Counted from the first letter of the stretch, positions 41,472-50,634 are shown. The stretch: 64,000 nucleotides of DNA from Halomonas sp. LR3S48 (GCF_025725665.1 NZ_CP107009.1:4588001-4652000); one strand, 5' to 3'. Notes: a model not told the origin generated them from the sequence alone. Numbers and translations: made by a program.

Positions 41472-43025
41472 TCAGGGACGCGGCTGCACACCGTGACGCA
41501 CGCGAAAATAGTGCCGCAGAAAGATGGCAGTCAGATTAAGCACCACGATGACCAGCACCAGGAGCAGCGCCGTGGCGTATACCAGCGGCATGGCTGCCTG
41601 CACGTCGCTGCCGTGAAACGCCGTATCGTAGATGTGATAGCCCAGATGCATGAACTTGCGCTCAAGATGGAGGAAAGGGAACACGCCATCCACCGGCACC
41701 TGGGGCGCCAGCTTGGCCACGCCGACCAGCAGCAGCGGCGCCACCTCGCCGGCGGCCCGGGCCACAGCCAGGATCACCCCCGTCAGCATGGCCGGCACCG
41801 CCATCGGCAGCACCACCCGAGCCAATGTCTCGAATCGGGTGGCACCCAGCGCCAGGGCACCTTCGCGCTGCTCGACGGGGATCCGCGCCAGGCCCTCCTC
41901 GGTGGCCACGATCACCACCGGCAGCGTCAGCAGCGCCAGCGTCAGCGATGCCCACAGCAGACCCCCGGTGCCGAAAGTGGGAGAAGGCAGAGCATCGCTG
42001 AAGAACCACTCGTCCAGTGAGCCGCCGATACCGTAGACGAACACCCCGAGGCCGAACACGCCATAAACGATCGACGGCACCCCCGCCAGGTTGCGCACGG
42101 CAATGCGTACCAGATTCGTCATCCTGCCCTGATGCGCCACCTCGTTGAGGTAGACCGCCGCCAGCACCCCGAAGGGCGTGACCAACAATGACATCAACAT
42201 CACCATCAGCACGGTACCGAAGATTGCCGGCCATACGCCGCCGGCCGCGTTGCCGTCACGCGGGCCCTCGGCCAGGAAGCGCCATACGCCGCCTGTCCAG
42301 GCGGCCAGCTTCTGCGGCAGCGACATGGCGTTGGGCTGCCAGGCGCGCAGTACCTCGTCGAGGGGCTGGCGCAAGCGCCGCCCGTCAGCGCTCTCCAGCA
42401 ACACCACTTCTCCGCGCATCGCCTCCTGTAGCTCGTGCACTCGGGCGTTGGCCTCGGCCAGCGCCCGTTGGGCGTCGATATCACCCGGGTCGGCGTCGAG
42501 CTGGCGGATCAACGGCCTGAGCACTTCCTGACGCAACCGTTCGCGCTCGACGCGCAGCCGCTCCAGCGCCGCCAGGCTGGCCTGGAGTCTGGCCCAGACG
42601 GCCTGTTGGGGCTCATGGCCTGGTGTCGCTCCGACGTCTCCCACGGCGACCAGTCGGCCGATGAACTGACCGTGGCGTCGGCGCTCCAGTACCGTCAGCT
42701 CCTCAGGCCGCTCGGTCGCGGCAATACCGTTTACCGACAACCAATGCCAGACATGGCCGTCGAGATCCCGGTTACCGGTGAAATAGAGCCGTTCGCGCCC
42801 TTGCCCTTGCTCCAGCGGCAGCTCGCGCACCGCGCGGCCAGCCAGTACCCGGCCATCCTCCATTTCGATCTGCACCACCGCTGCCGGCCAGAAGTGAGCC
42901 AGTCCGCGCACGGCGATGAACAGCAGCAGCCCACCCAACATCAACAGCGATAGCGCCACGCTACCGGCGGCGAGCCAGGCCCAGGGACCTTCCGAACGTG
43001 GCAGGCGACGCTTGCCGAGCCTCAC
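41472..43025 (-). CDS. pstA: Phosphate ABC transporter permease PstA (large form)
   Basis: A 517-residue permease, much longer than the roughly 300-residue E. coli form but similar to the large PstA of pseudomonads. After the first membrane helix (about 20-45) comes an extra-membrane insert of about 200 residues, including a charged coiled-coil stretch, before the five helices of the BPD permease domain with the EAA-like loop GALALGATRFETLARVVLP. GTG at 43025 is preferred over a GTG at 43049 because GAGGG lies 7 bases before it. It lies directly after pstC. Confidence 0.9.
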   Translation of the reverse strand: MRLGKRRLPRSEGPWAWLAAGSVALSLLMLGGLLLFIAVRGLAHFWPAAVVQIEMEDGRVLAGRAVRELPLEQGQGRERLYFTGNRDLDGHVWHWLSVNGIAATERPEELTVLERRRHGQFIGRLVAVGDVGATPGHEPQQAVWARLQASLAALERLRVERERLRQEVLRPLIRQLDADPGDIDAQRALAEANARVHELQEAMRGEVVLLESADGRRLRQPLDEVLRAWQPNAMSLPQKLAAWTGGVWRFLAEGPRDGNAAGGVWPAIFGTVLMVMLMSLLVTPFGVLAAVYLNEVAHQGRMTNLVRIAVRNLAGVPSIVYGVFGLGVFVYGIGGSLDEWFFSDALPSPTFGTGGLLWASLTLALLTLPVVIVATEEGLARIPVEQREGALALGATRFETLARVVLPMAVPAMLTGVILAVARAAGEVAPLLLVGVAKLAPQVPVDGVFPFLHLERKFMHLGYHIYDTAFHGSDVQAAMPLVYATALLLVLVIVVLNLTAIFLRHYFRVRHGVQPRP

Positions 43026-43035
43026 GCGGGCGCCC

Positions 43036-44169
43036 TCATGCCGAACCACCGAGCCAGCGGTAGCGACGCCGCAATCGGCCCCTCACCACCTCGGCCAGGG
43101 TATTGACCAGAAAGGTGAACAGGAACAGCAGCAGCGCCGCCAGCAGCAGCAGCAGGTAGGCCTCGCTGCCGGGCACCGCCTCGGGCAGCTCGACGGCGAT
43201 GCCCGCTGCCATGGTCCGCATACCCTCGAAGGGGCTGAGGCTCATCAAGGCGGTGTTGCCACTGGCCATCAGCACGATCATGGTCTCGCCCACGGCGCGG
43301 CCGGTGCCGATCATCACCGCGGCGAAGATACCCGGCGATGCTGCCGGCAGCACCACCCGCCACAGGGTCTGCCAGCGCGTCGCACCCAGCGCGTGCGCTC
43401 CCTCGCCGAGCCGACCCGGCACGCCTGAGAGCGCATCCTCGGCCAGAGCGTAGACGCTCGGCATCACGGCGAACCCCATCGCCAGACCCACGATCATGGC
43501 GTTGCGCGTGGCGTAGTCGAGCCCCAGCTCGGCATCCAGCCAGCCGCGCAGATCGCCGCCGAACAGCAGCGACTCGACCCAGGGCGAGAGCACCAGGGTG
43601 AACGATGCCAGTAGCGCCAGCCAAGGCACCAGCCACAGCCCGGCCCGGGCCAGCGACAGCCGTCGGCGCCCTGCCGAAGGCAGACGCCGCCACACCGCGG
43701 CAGCCAGCAGCACGCTCAGCGGCAACACCAGCAATAGCGCCAGCGAACCCGTCAGGTGACGCTCCACCCAGGGGGCCAGAACCAGGCCGGCGACGAAACC
43801 GATCACCACCCCGGGGAGCGCCTCCATCATCTCCAGGGTAGGTTTCATGCGGCTGCGCAGCCGCTGCGACATGAACAGCGCCGAATGAACCGCCGCAGCC
43901 AGTGCCAGGGGAACGGCGAAGGCCATCGCCCAGAAGGCCGCCTTCAGCGTACCCCAGGCCATGGGCGTCAGCGTCATGCGGATGCGCGCCGAATCGAGGG
44001 CACCCCCCAGCAGTGCCGGCATGACCTCCATCACCAGGAACACACCGATGGCCAGCACTGCCACGATCACCCCGATGCCTCCGGCCGTGATCAGGACGGT
44101 AGCCAGCCGATCGCGCTGACGGCGCCACAGGGGCCGTGAGGTGGAGAGAGCGGGAGAGGGTTCTATCAT
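43036..44169 (-). CDS. pstC: Phosphate ABC transporter permease PstC
   Basis: A 377-residue permease with six or more helices and the EAA-like loop GAHALGATRWQTLWRVVLP near residue 250. It pairs with PstA. The ATG at 44169 is 23 bp downstream of a perfect Pho box, so transcription of pstC-pstA-pstB-phoU probably starts here separately from pstS. The open frame upstream of 44169 overlaps pstS and is not used. Confidence 0.93.
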   Translation of the reverse strand: MIEPSPALSTSRPLWRRQRDRLATVLITAGGIGVIVAVLAIGVFLVMEVMPALLGGALDSARIRMTLTPMAWGTLKAAFWAMAFAVPLALAAAVHSALFMSQRLRSRMKPTLEMMEALPGVVIGFVAGLVLAPWVERHLTGSLALLLVLPLSVLLAAAVWRRLPSAGRRRLSLARAGLWLVPWLALLASFTLVLSPWVESLLFGGDLRGWLDAELGLDYATRNAMIVGLAMGFAVMPSVYALAEDALSGVPGRLGEGAHALGATRWQTLWRVVLPAASPGIFAAVMIGTGRAVGETMIVLMASGNTALMSLSPFEGMRTMAAGIAVELPEAVPGSEAYLLLLLAALLLFLFTFLVNTLAEVVRGRLRRRYRWLGGSA

Positions 44170-44192
44170 GATCGGCAGCCTATAACGGCTTG

Positions 44193-44210
44193 ATGACAGT
44201 TGGATGACAG
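44193..44210 (-). promoter_or_regulatory. Pho box upstream of pstC
   Basis: Read on the minus strand, CTGTCAT-CCAA-CTGTCAT is a perfect 18-bp PhoB site directly after the pstS stop codon. It differs from the phoB box by one base, and the spacer is the same. Confidence 0.87.
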
Positions 44211-44212
44211 CG

Positions 44213-45178
44213 TCACGGCAGCAAGGTGTCCAGCCCCAGCCGCTCACGCTGGAACGCCAATGCCGCATCAGACAGCGCCACGAAGCCCAGCTCCGACACC
44301 GTCTGCTGGCCCTCCGGCGAGAGAATGAGCTCCAGCAACGCCCGCTCCGGCCCCGAAAGCGCCTCTCCGGGCGGCAGGTTGGCATAGAGGTAGAGCGCCC
44401 GGCTCAGCGGATAGTCGCCGCGGCGAACCTGCTCGGCGTCGGGGAGTCGCAGCGTGCCCTCGGCATCTTCCAGGGCCAAGGGCTTCACCCCGGGTGTCAG
44501 ATGGTTGAGGCCAACATAGCCGATCGCCTCGCGACTCTCGGTCACTGCCGCTACCACGGCGGCCGATCCGGGATGTTCATTGAGACGTTGGCGGTATTCA
44601 CCCCCGCACAGAGCACGCTGTCGAAACAGGCCATAGCTGCCCGATGCCGGGTTACGCCCGTGCAGTTCGATTCGTCCGGCCCGGCCATCGATGGAAAGCT
44701 GCTCCCAGCGGGAGATGTCGCGCTCACCACCGCAGCGTCGGGTGCGCGAGAAGATGGCATCGACCTCGGCCAGCCGCAGCGACTCCAGTGCATGGTGACG
44801 GTGGACGATGACCGCCAGCGCATCCCGGGCCACCTCCACTTCCACCGGCGCATAGCCGTGGCGCTGGATGAAGGCCTGGCGCTCCTCCTCGTCCATCGGG
44901 CGCGACATGGGGCCGAGCCGGGTGGTGCCGGCCGCCAGGGCCGGGGGGGCGCTGGCCGATCCGCTGGCCTGAAGCTGCACGCGAATACCCGGGTGGCGCT
45001 CGCCAAGTTGCTCGCCCCAGCGCAACATCAGCCCCGCCATGGTGTCGGAGCCCACCACCCCCAGGGTGCCGACGGACGGCTCGCTCGCCTGGGCCACCGA
45101 CACCGGTAGTGACAGCAGCACAGCGAGGCAGACGTGGCATAGTCCGCGCCAGCCATGCGTCTTGCCGAAGGGAATCAT
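44213..45178 (-). CDS. pstS: Phosphate ABC transporter substrate-binding protein PstS
   Basis: A 321-residue periplasmic phosphate-binding protein. A signal peptide ends near AQASE (about residue 30). GVVGSDTMAGLML and QASGSASAPPAL (the Ser-rich phosphate loops) and NPASGSYGLFRQ follow. Two Cys (RRCGGE and ALCGGE) could form a disulphide. AAGGAG precedes the ATG. No Pho box is evident in the gap upstream, unlike the separate site after it. It feeds Pi to PstC-PstA. Confidence 0.9.
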   Translation of the reverse strand: MIPFGKTHGWRGLCHVCLAVLLSLPVSVAQASEPSVGTLGVVGSDTMAGLMLRWGEQLGERHPGIRVQLQASGSASAPPALAAGTTRLGPMSRPMDEEERQAFIQRHGYAPVEVEVARDALAVIVHRHHALESLRLAEVDAIFSRTRRCGGERDISRWEQLSIDGRAGRIELHGRNPASGSYGLFRQRALCGGEYRQRLNEHPGSAAVVAAVTESREAIGYVGLNHLTPGVKPLALEDAEGTLRLPDAEQVRRGDYPLSRALYLYANLPPGEALSGPERALLELILSPEGQQTVSELGFVALSDAALAFQRERLGLDTLLP

Positions 45179-45343
45179 GCCGGTCTCCTTGTGGCTGTCT
45201 AAGGTTGCGATGGAATGAACGCATCGCCCATGGCGTCTTGTCGCAGCGCTGGTGAGCACCGATCTTGGCGTATAAGATGGCCACTGAGATCGCTGCGATG
45301 CAATATCACCGCCCACAACAACAAGCCGAGCTTACGACATTCC

Positions 45344-45751
45344 ATGACCGACCTCGACGACGTCCCCGCCCCCCAGGGACAACTGACACTCAAGTTACTG
45401 GCCAATCGGCAGGATACCAACCTCTACGGCGACATTCCCGGTGGCTGGCTGGTACGCCACATGGATCAGGCCGCCGAGCTGATGGCAGGTCGTGAAGCGC
45501 ATGGCCGCACCGCGACCGTCGCCATCGAGACCATGGACTTCCTGTGTCCGGTGCGCGTCGGCTCGATGGTCAACATCTTTACCGCCGTACGCGAAATCGG
45601 CCACAGTTCGATCAAGATCGACGTGGAGGTGTGGATCCGCCATCCCCACGAGCGTGAGACCAGCGAATTGCACAAGGTCACCGAAGCTCGCTTCGTGATG
45701 GTGGCGCTCGACGACAAGGGACGCATTCGCGCCGTGCGCCAGGCCGGCTGA
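45344..45751 (+). CDS. Acyl-CoA thioesterase (YciA-like hot-dog fold)
   Basis: A 135-residue hot-dog thioesterase. The catalytic region is seen in NLYGDIPGGWLVRHMDQAAEL (about 24-44), the counterpart of the YciA GDIFGGW motif with the following Asp. Such enzymes hydrolyse a broad range of acyl-CoA. It is divergent from pstS. The length and hexameric hot-dog pattern are typical. Confidence 0.88.
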   Translation: MTDLDDVPAPQGQLTLKLLANRQDTNLYGDIPGGWLVRHMDQAAELMAGREAHGRTATVAIETMDFLCPVRVGSMVNIFTAVREIGHSSIKIDVEVWIRHPHERETSELHKVTEARFVMVALDDKGRIRAVRQAG

Positions 45752-45763
45752 GGGCCGTACACC

Positions 45764-45799
45764 CAAAAACGACAGGGGCGCCGTCTGGCGCCCCTGTCG
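45764..45799 (-). terminator. Strong terminator after the TRAP binding protein gene
   Basis: A perfect 13-bp stem (45770-45782 with 45787-45799) with a four-base loop is followed, on the minus strand, by TTTTTGGG. It ends the TRAP gene transcript. It also lies after the convergent thioesterase gene, where it lacks a T-run. Confidence 0.8.
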
Positions 45800-45817
45800 A
45801 GTTCGTCGCCTGAACGA

Positions 45818-46906
45818 TCAGACGCCGACGTTCTCGCGAGTCTTGAGGTAGTGATACTCGCCCACGTCGCTGAAGTTGCGCACCAGCTTCTGGAAGGCCT
45901 GGTAGGACTCGTAGACCTTGGCCGAATCGGGATCGCTCTCCACCTGTTCCTGGATGGCGCGCTGCGAGGACTCGTAGAGCGCCTGCATGACATCCTCCGG
46001 GAAGCTGCGCAGCTGCACGCCATGCTCCTCCACCAGGGTGGCGAGCGCCTGGGCGTTGCGATAGGCGAACTCGCTGATCATCGCCAGGTTGGAGGCGCGG
46101 GCCGCCTCGGTCACCACCGCCTTGAGATCGTCGGGTAGTTCATTCCATGCATCCAGGTTGACGGTGCCCTCGAGTACTGCAGAAGGCTCGTTCCAGGCCG
46201 AGGTGTAGTAGTAATCGGCTACCTGGTGCAGACCGAAGGCCATGTCGTTGTAGGGGCCGACCCAGTCCGCGGCGTCGAGTACCCCGGTCTGCATCGAGGT
46301 GAAGATCTCGCCGCCCGGCATGTTCACCGTGGTCACGCCGATGCCGTTCATGGCCTCGCCGGCCAGGCCCGGCAGGCGCAGCTTGAGCCCCTGCATGTCC
46401 TCGAGCGAATTGATCTCCTTCTTGAACCAGCCGGCCATCTGGGCGCCGGTGTTGCCGACGGCGAACGGCTTGAGGTTGTGCTTGCCGTAGACCTCGTCCC
46501 ACAGCTCCTGACCTCCGCCGTGGTAGAGCCAGGCGTTGGTTTCGGTGGTGTTCATGCCGAACGGCACGGCAGTAAAGAACTGCGAGGCAGCAACCTTGCC
46601 ACGCCAGTAGTAGGCCGCGGAGTGGCCCATCTCGGCGGTGCCTGCGGCAACGGCATCGAAGACTTCCAGTGGCGGCACCAGCTCGCCGGCACCGTGGACG
46701 CGAATGCGCATGCGGCCGTTGGAGAGCCGTTCGATGCGCTGGGCAAACTCATTGGCGCCGGTGCCCAGCGCCGGGAAATTGGTCGGCCAGGAAGTGACCA
46801 TGTCCCAGGTGATGGTTTCCTGCGCCTTGGCGGTGGAAACGAATGGCGCGGCGACGACACCGGCGGCGCCGAGACCGGCGGTCTTGAGGAATTTGCGGCG
46901 TTGCAT
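45818..46906 (-). CDS. TRAP transporter solute-binding protein (DctP/TakP type)
   Basis: A 362-residue periplasmic binding protein (365 from an ATG at 46915). A Tat signal RRKFLKTAGLGAAG is followed by a DctP domain that resembles TakP, the 2-oxo-acid-binding type, in the segment MPGGEIFTSMQTGVLDAADW. The ATG at 46906 starts directly at MQRRKF. No TRAP membrane subunits (DctQ, DctM) are nearby, so it must work with a distant permease. The ligand is inferred to be a 2-oxo or hydroxy acid. Confidence 0.87.
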   Translation of the reverse strand: MQRRKFLKTAGLGAAGVVAAPFVSTAKAQETITWDMVTSWPTNFPALGTGANEFAQRIERLSNGRMRIRVHGAGELVPPLEVFDAVAAGTAEMGHSAAYYWRGKVAASQFFTAVPFGMNTTETNAWLYHGGGQELWDEVYGKHNLKPFAVGNTGAQMAGWFKKEINSLEDMQGLKLRLPGLAGEAMNGIGVTTVNMPGGEIFTSMQTGVLDAADWVGPYNDMAFGLHQVADYYYTSAWNEPSAVLEGTVNLDAWNELPDDLKAVVTEAARASNLAMISEFAYRNAQALATLVEEHGVQLRSFPEDVMQALYESSQRAIQEQVESDPDSAKVYESYQAFQKLVRNFSDVGEYHYLKTRENVGV

Positions 46907-47008
46907 GGCGAGCATGACTCCTGTGGTTATTCTGAGTCGCGTCTAATCAAGCGCGATATGTCCGCCTGTGAGTATGCTTAATGCCAATTTGGGCAGCAAG
47001 CGCGCCTT

Positions 47009-47024
47009 TTGACGTAGACGTCAA
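47009..47024. promoter_or_regulatory. Palindrome TTGACGT-AG-ACGTCAA, candidate operator
   Basis: A perfect 7-bp inverted repeat with a two-base spacer lies 103 bp upstream of the TRAP gene ATG and downstream of the uvrD stop. Its form resembles operators of MerR-family regulators for branched-chain or fatty acid genes. Which regulator binds cannot be told. Confidence 0.45.
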
Positions 47025-47051
47025 CGTACCCATGGATACGCTGATTTACCT

Positions 47052-49259
47052 CTACAAAGGGGTGAGCTTGGCGAATCCCAACACCAGCCACTTGTCGCCC
47101 TCCCCCTCGAAGCTGACCTGCACCCGGGCACGCGCACCCTCACCCTCGGCATTGAGGATGACCCCCTCGCCGAAGACCGGATGCTGCACCCGCTGGCCGA
47201 GGCTCAGGCTGGGCAAGTCGCCGCCAGGGTCTACCGAGGTCTGCCGCGATAGCCCCACCGCCGGGCGCGTGGCCGTCACCGGCCGCGAGATCTGGCCGCG
47301 CAGGCGCACCTCCTCCAGGTACTCGGCGGGGATCTCGCGCAGGAAGCGCGACGGCCGCTGGAAGGTCTCCTTGCCGTGCAGCCGGCGAATCTCGGCGTAG
47401 GTGAGATAGAGCTTGCGCATGGCCCGGGTCAGGCCGACGTAGCACAGGCGACGCTCCTCCTCGAGGCGTCCGGGCTCTTCCAGCGACATCTTGTGCGGGA
47501 ACAGCCCCTCCTCGACTCCGGCGATGAAGACCACCGGAAACTCCAGCCCTTTCGCCGAGTGCAGCGTCATCAGCTGTACGCTGTCCTCGAACTCGTCGGC
47601 CTCGTGATCGCCGGCGTTGAGTGCCGCCTCGGCCAGGAAGGCCTCGAGCGCCACGCCCCCCTCCCCGGCTTCGGGCGGGTCGAAGGACTCGCCCTGGGTA
47701 AAGGCCCGGGCGGCGTTGATCAGCTCTTCCAGGTTTTCGACCCGGGCCTGGCCCTTCTCGCCCTTCTCGTTCTGGTGATGCTCGATGAGCCCCGATATCT
47801 CGTTCACATGCGCGATGATCTCGTGCAGTGCCATGCCAGCGGTGTCGTTGTCGAGCCGCTCGATCATATCGGCGAAGGCCTGCAGCGACGCGCCGGCACG
47901 CCCCTTCAGCGAACCGTCGGCGAGGCCGTCGTGCAGCGCCTGCCACAGCGACACCTCGGCCAGCCGAGCGCGCTCGCGCAGTTGCTCCACGGTGCGGGTA
48001 CCGATGCCGCGGGGCGGCACGTTGACGATGCGCTCGAGCGAAGCATCGTCGTCGCGGTTGAGCAGCAGCCGCAGGTAGGCCAGGGCGTTCTTGATCTCCA
48101 GGCGTTCGTAGAAGCGTTGGCCGCCATAGATGCGATAGGGCATACCCTGGCGGATCAGGATCTCCTCGAGCACCCGGGACTGGGCGTTGGAGCGGTAGAG
48201 GATGGCCACGTCGCGACGGCGATAGCCCTCGTCGACCTTCTCCTTGATGGTATCGACGATGAAACGCGCTTCGTCGAGGTCGTTGAAGCCGGCATATACC
48301 GAGATCGGCTCGCCGCGGGCGCCGGCCGTCCACAGCTCCTTGCCCATGCGCTCGGCGTTGTGGCTGATCAACGCATTGGCGGCATCGAGAATGGCGCTGG
48401 TGGAGCGGTAGTTCTGCTCCAGCCGCACCGTCTTCGTCTCGGTGAACTCCCGCTCGAAGCGGCGGATGTTCTCGATCCGCGCCCCGCGCCAGCCGTAGAT
48501 CGACTGGTCGTCGTCGCCGACCACGGTCATCGGCGTCTTCATGCCGGTGAGCAGCTTGAGCCAGGCGTACTGCAGGGTATTGGTATCCTGGAACTCGTCG
48601 ACCAGCACGTGGGCGAAGCGCTCCTGGTAGTGGGCCAGCAGCGCCGGGGTGTCGCGCAGCAGTTCCAGGCTTCGCAGCAGCAGTTCGCCGAAGTCGACCA
48701 GGCCGCCGCGCTCGCAGGTGAGCTGATAGCGCTCGTAGAGCTCGACCATCTGGGCCATGTAGGCGTCGCCGTGTACGTCGACCTGATGCGGGCGCAGCCC
48801 CTCCTCCTTGCAGCCGGAGATGAAGTACTGCACCTGGCGCGGCGGGAAGCGCTCGTCGTCGACCCGATGCTCCTTGAGCAGGCGCTTGACCAGACGCAGC
48901 TGGTCGTCGGAGTCGATGATCTGGAAGTGCTGCGGCAGCCGCGCATCCTGCCAGTGGGTGCGCAACAGGCGGTGGGAAATCGAGTGGAAGGTGCCGACCC
49001 AGACGTTACGCAGCGACAGGCCCAGCAGCGCTTCGAGGCGCGTGCGCATCTCGCGCGCGGCCTTGTTGGTGAAGGTCACGGCCAGCACGGCATAGGGCGA
49101 CAAGCCCTCGGCCTGCATCAGCCAGGCGATGCGATGCACCAGCACCCGGGTCTTGCCAGAGCCGGCACCGGCCAGCACCAGCATGTTGCCCTGGGGCGCG
49201 CTCACCGCCTCGCGCTGAGCCGGATTCAACTGATCGAGAATCGCCGTGACGTCATCCAT
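47052..49259 (-). CDS. uvrD: DNA helicase II (UvrD)
   Basis: A 735-residue superfamily 1A helicase. Walker A AGAGSGKT (about 30-37), Walker B VDEFQDTN (about 221-228), motif III DDDQSIYGWRGA, motif IV, and motif VI VGLTRAMRKLYL are all present, and the C-terminal Tudor-like domain ends in GFAKLTPL. It acts in mismatch and nucleotide excision repair. The start sequence matches the family. No ribosome-binding site is obvious. Confidence 0.95.
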   Translation of the reverse strand: MDDVTAILDQLNPAQREAVSAPQGNMLVLAGAGSGKTRVLVHRIAWLMQAEGLSPYAVLAVTFTNKAAREMRTRLEALLGLSLRNVWVGTFHSISHRLLRTHWQDARLPQHFQIIDSDDQLRLVKRLLKEHRVDDERFPPRQVQYFISGCKEEGLRPHQVDVHGDAYMAQMVELYERYQLTCERGGLVDFGELLLRSLELLRDTPALLAHYQERFAHVLVDEFQDTNTLQYAWLKLLTGMKTPMTVVGDDDQSIYGWRGARIENIRRFEREFTETKTVRLEQNYRSTSAILDAANALISHNAERMGKELWTAGARGEPISVYAGFNDLDEARFIVDTIKEKVDEGYRRRDVAILYRSNAQSRVLEEILIRQGMPYRIYGGQRFYERLEIKNALAYLRLLLNRDDDASLERIVNVPPRGIGTRTVEQLRERARLAEVSLWQALHDGLADGSLKGRAGASLQAFADMIERLDNDTAGMALHEIIAHVNEISGLIEHHQNEKGEKGQARVENLEELINAARAFTQGESFDPPEAGEGGVALEAFLAEAALNAGDHEADEFEDSVQLMTLHSAKGLEFPVVFIAGVEEGLFPHKMSLEEPGRLEEERRLCYVGLTRAMRKLYLTYAEIRRLHGKETFQRPSRFLREIPAEYLEEVRLRGQISRPVTATRPAVGLSRQTSVDPGGDLPSLSLGQRVQHPVFGEGVILNAEGEGARARVQVSFEGEGDKWLVLGFAKLTPL

Positions 49260-49426
49260 GGAAGGGGTCTGCCGCTGGAAAATTGATCGCCCAGCTTAGC
49301 ATATTGAACCCCATGAGGCCTGGAGTTGGCAGGCGCGGTACGATTCGCGACACACTCGGAAGAAACCCTGACGCGGCACTGGCCGCCTGCGCGTCGCGTC
49401 GGAACAAGGTCCCTCTTGCCGACGCT

Positions 49427-49448
49427 AAATCGACATTCCTGTCGATTT
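49427..49448. repeat. 9-bp perfect inverted repeat
   Basis: AAATCGACA (49427-49435) and TGTCGATTT (49440-49448) surround TTCC. It lies about 170 bp upstream of uvrD on that gene's promoter side, so it could be an operator or a hairpin. Confidence 0.4.
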
Positions 49449-49559
49449 CCGCGCGCGGCTGCGTTGACGTCAGCGTCCTCGCCAAGGTCGCTACATTTGC
49501 ACCGCGCCCGCCCCGCTCTCGAGGCGAACGGCGCCGGGGACAGATCGAAGCGGAGGTCA

Positions 49560-49610
49560 TCCTTCAGGGATGAAGGAGGTAGCGCCCAGGGACGGGTTCA
49601 CAGCGCCTCC
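49560..49610. repeat. Compound hairpin element
   Basis: TCCTTC (49560-49565) pairs with GAAGGA (49572-49577). Directly following, GGAGGTAGCGC (49575-49585) pairs imperfectly with GCGCCTCC (49603-49610). The overlapping stems could interchange. This arrangement is typical of repetitive extragenic elements. Confidence 0.4.
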
Positions 49611-49649
49611 GCCTTGACCTGCCCCCGGAAAAGCCGCGTGTTCAGGCTG

Positions 49650-50513
49650 CTAGGGCTTCCCTTCCTGCTCCGGAAACCTCAGCGGCGTCAGGCTCTTCTT
49701 CACCGCCTTGAGCTGCTCGGCGAGCCTCGGCCCGCGGGTCTTGGCCACGCCCACGGCGAGCACGTCGACCAATACAAGGTGGGCGATACGCGAGCTCATC
49801 GGTGTATAGATCTCGGTGTCCTCGTGCACGTCGATATAGAGCGGCAGGGTCACCTCTTCGGCCAATGGCGAGCCGCTGGGGCACAGGCCGATCACCGTGG
49901 CACCCGCCTCGCGGGCCAGTCGCACGCTGGCCACCAGGGCGCGGGTGCGGCCGGTCTGGGAGATCGCCACCACCACGTCACCCTCCTTGAGCGTCACCGC
50001 CGACATGTTCTGCATGTGGGGGTCGGCATAAGCGGCGGTGGATATCTGCAGGCGGAAGAACTTGTGCTGGGCGTCAAAAGCCACCGCACCGGAGGCGCCG
50101 AAGCCGTAGAACTCGACCCGGTTGGCCATGGCCAGGGACTGGATCGCCCGACTCATGGCATCGTTGTCGAGACGATCGCGCACCGACAGCAGTGTGCCCA
50201 CGGTAGAGTCGAAGATGCTCTGCGAGAACTCGGCGACCGAGTCGTCGTCGTTCATTGTGAACTGAGCGAACTGGCTACCCGATGCCAGCATCTGCGCCAG
50301 TTTGAGCTTGAAATCCTGGAAGCCGTTGCAGCCCAGCGCCCGACAGAAACGCACCACGGTCGGTTCGCTCACCTTGGCCTCGGTGGCCAGGTCGACAATG
50401 CGCATGTGGATGACTTCATCGGGGTTACGCAGCACGAAGCGCGCCACTTTCTGCTCGGAGCGGCGGAAATGCTCCATGCGGCGTCTCATTTCATCGAACA
50501 GGGCGCGGCTCAC
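49650..50513 (-). CDS. hexR: HexR-like MurR/RpiR-family regulator
   Basis: A 287-residue regulator. An N-terminal HTH_6 (VDLATEAKVSEPTVVRFCRALG, residues in two helices about 38-59) is followed by a SIS sugar-phosphate-binding domain (about 120-255). HexR responds to 2-keto-3-deoxy-6-phosphogluconate and controls the Entner-Doudoroff genes in gammaproteobacteria. The GTG at 50513 follows AAGGAG at good spacing and gives the family length. No hex or zwf genes are adjacent, so HexR identity is likely but not certain; other RpiR proteins share the layout. Confidence 0.78.
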   Translation of the reverse strand: MSRALFDEMRRRMEHFRRSEQKVARFVLRNPDEVIHMRIVDLATEAKVSEPTVVRFCRALGCNGFQDFKLKLAQMLASGSQFAQFTMNDDDSVAEFSQSIFDSTVGTLLSVRDRLDNDAMSRAIQSLAMANRVEFYGFGASGAVAFDAQHKFFRLQISTAAYADPHMQNMSAVTLKEGDVVVAISQTGRTRALVASVRLAREAGATVIGLCPSGSPLAEEVTLPLYIDVHEDTEIYTPMSSRIAHLVLVDVLAVGVAKTRGPRLAEQLKAVKKSLTPLRFPEQEGKP

Positions 50514-50604
50514 GCGGAACTCCTTGGTAGACGAACGCAGGGACTCAGTATGCCTGATCCGACTCGCTTGGGGGAATTTCCGTGAAAGCGTGAAATGGCC
50601 CACT

Positions 50605-50634
50605 TCGTCATGAAACTGTCAAGTAGGGTATAGT
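50605..50634 (+). promoter_or_regulatory. Candidate promoter of the small protein gene
   Basis: A TCGTCA (-35-like) followed at 18 bp by TATAGT lies about 70 bp before the ATG at 50704. Prediction by eye. Confidence 0.4.

Larger units (their letters stand above)
49260..49649. other. Intergenic region with several inverted repeats
   Basis: A 390-bp gap without a convincing gene. Short frames on both strands are Arg/Ala rich and look accidental. It holds a perfect inverted repeat AAATCGACA-TTCC-TGTCGATTT (49427-49448), an 18-bp hairpin (49560-49577) and an adjacent longer inverted repeat (49575-49610). The last 90 bases have the look of a structured, REP-like element next to the HexR-like gene's stop. 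Confidence 0.45.

Noticed and set aside
49283..49573. 96-residue frame between uvrD and the HexR-like gene
   Set aside because: Arg/Ala-rich, no ribosome-binding site, and an equally long frame exists on the other strand; not supported as a gene.
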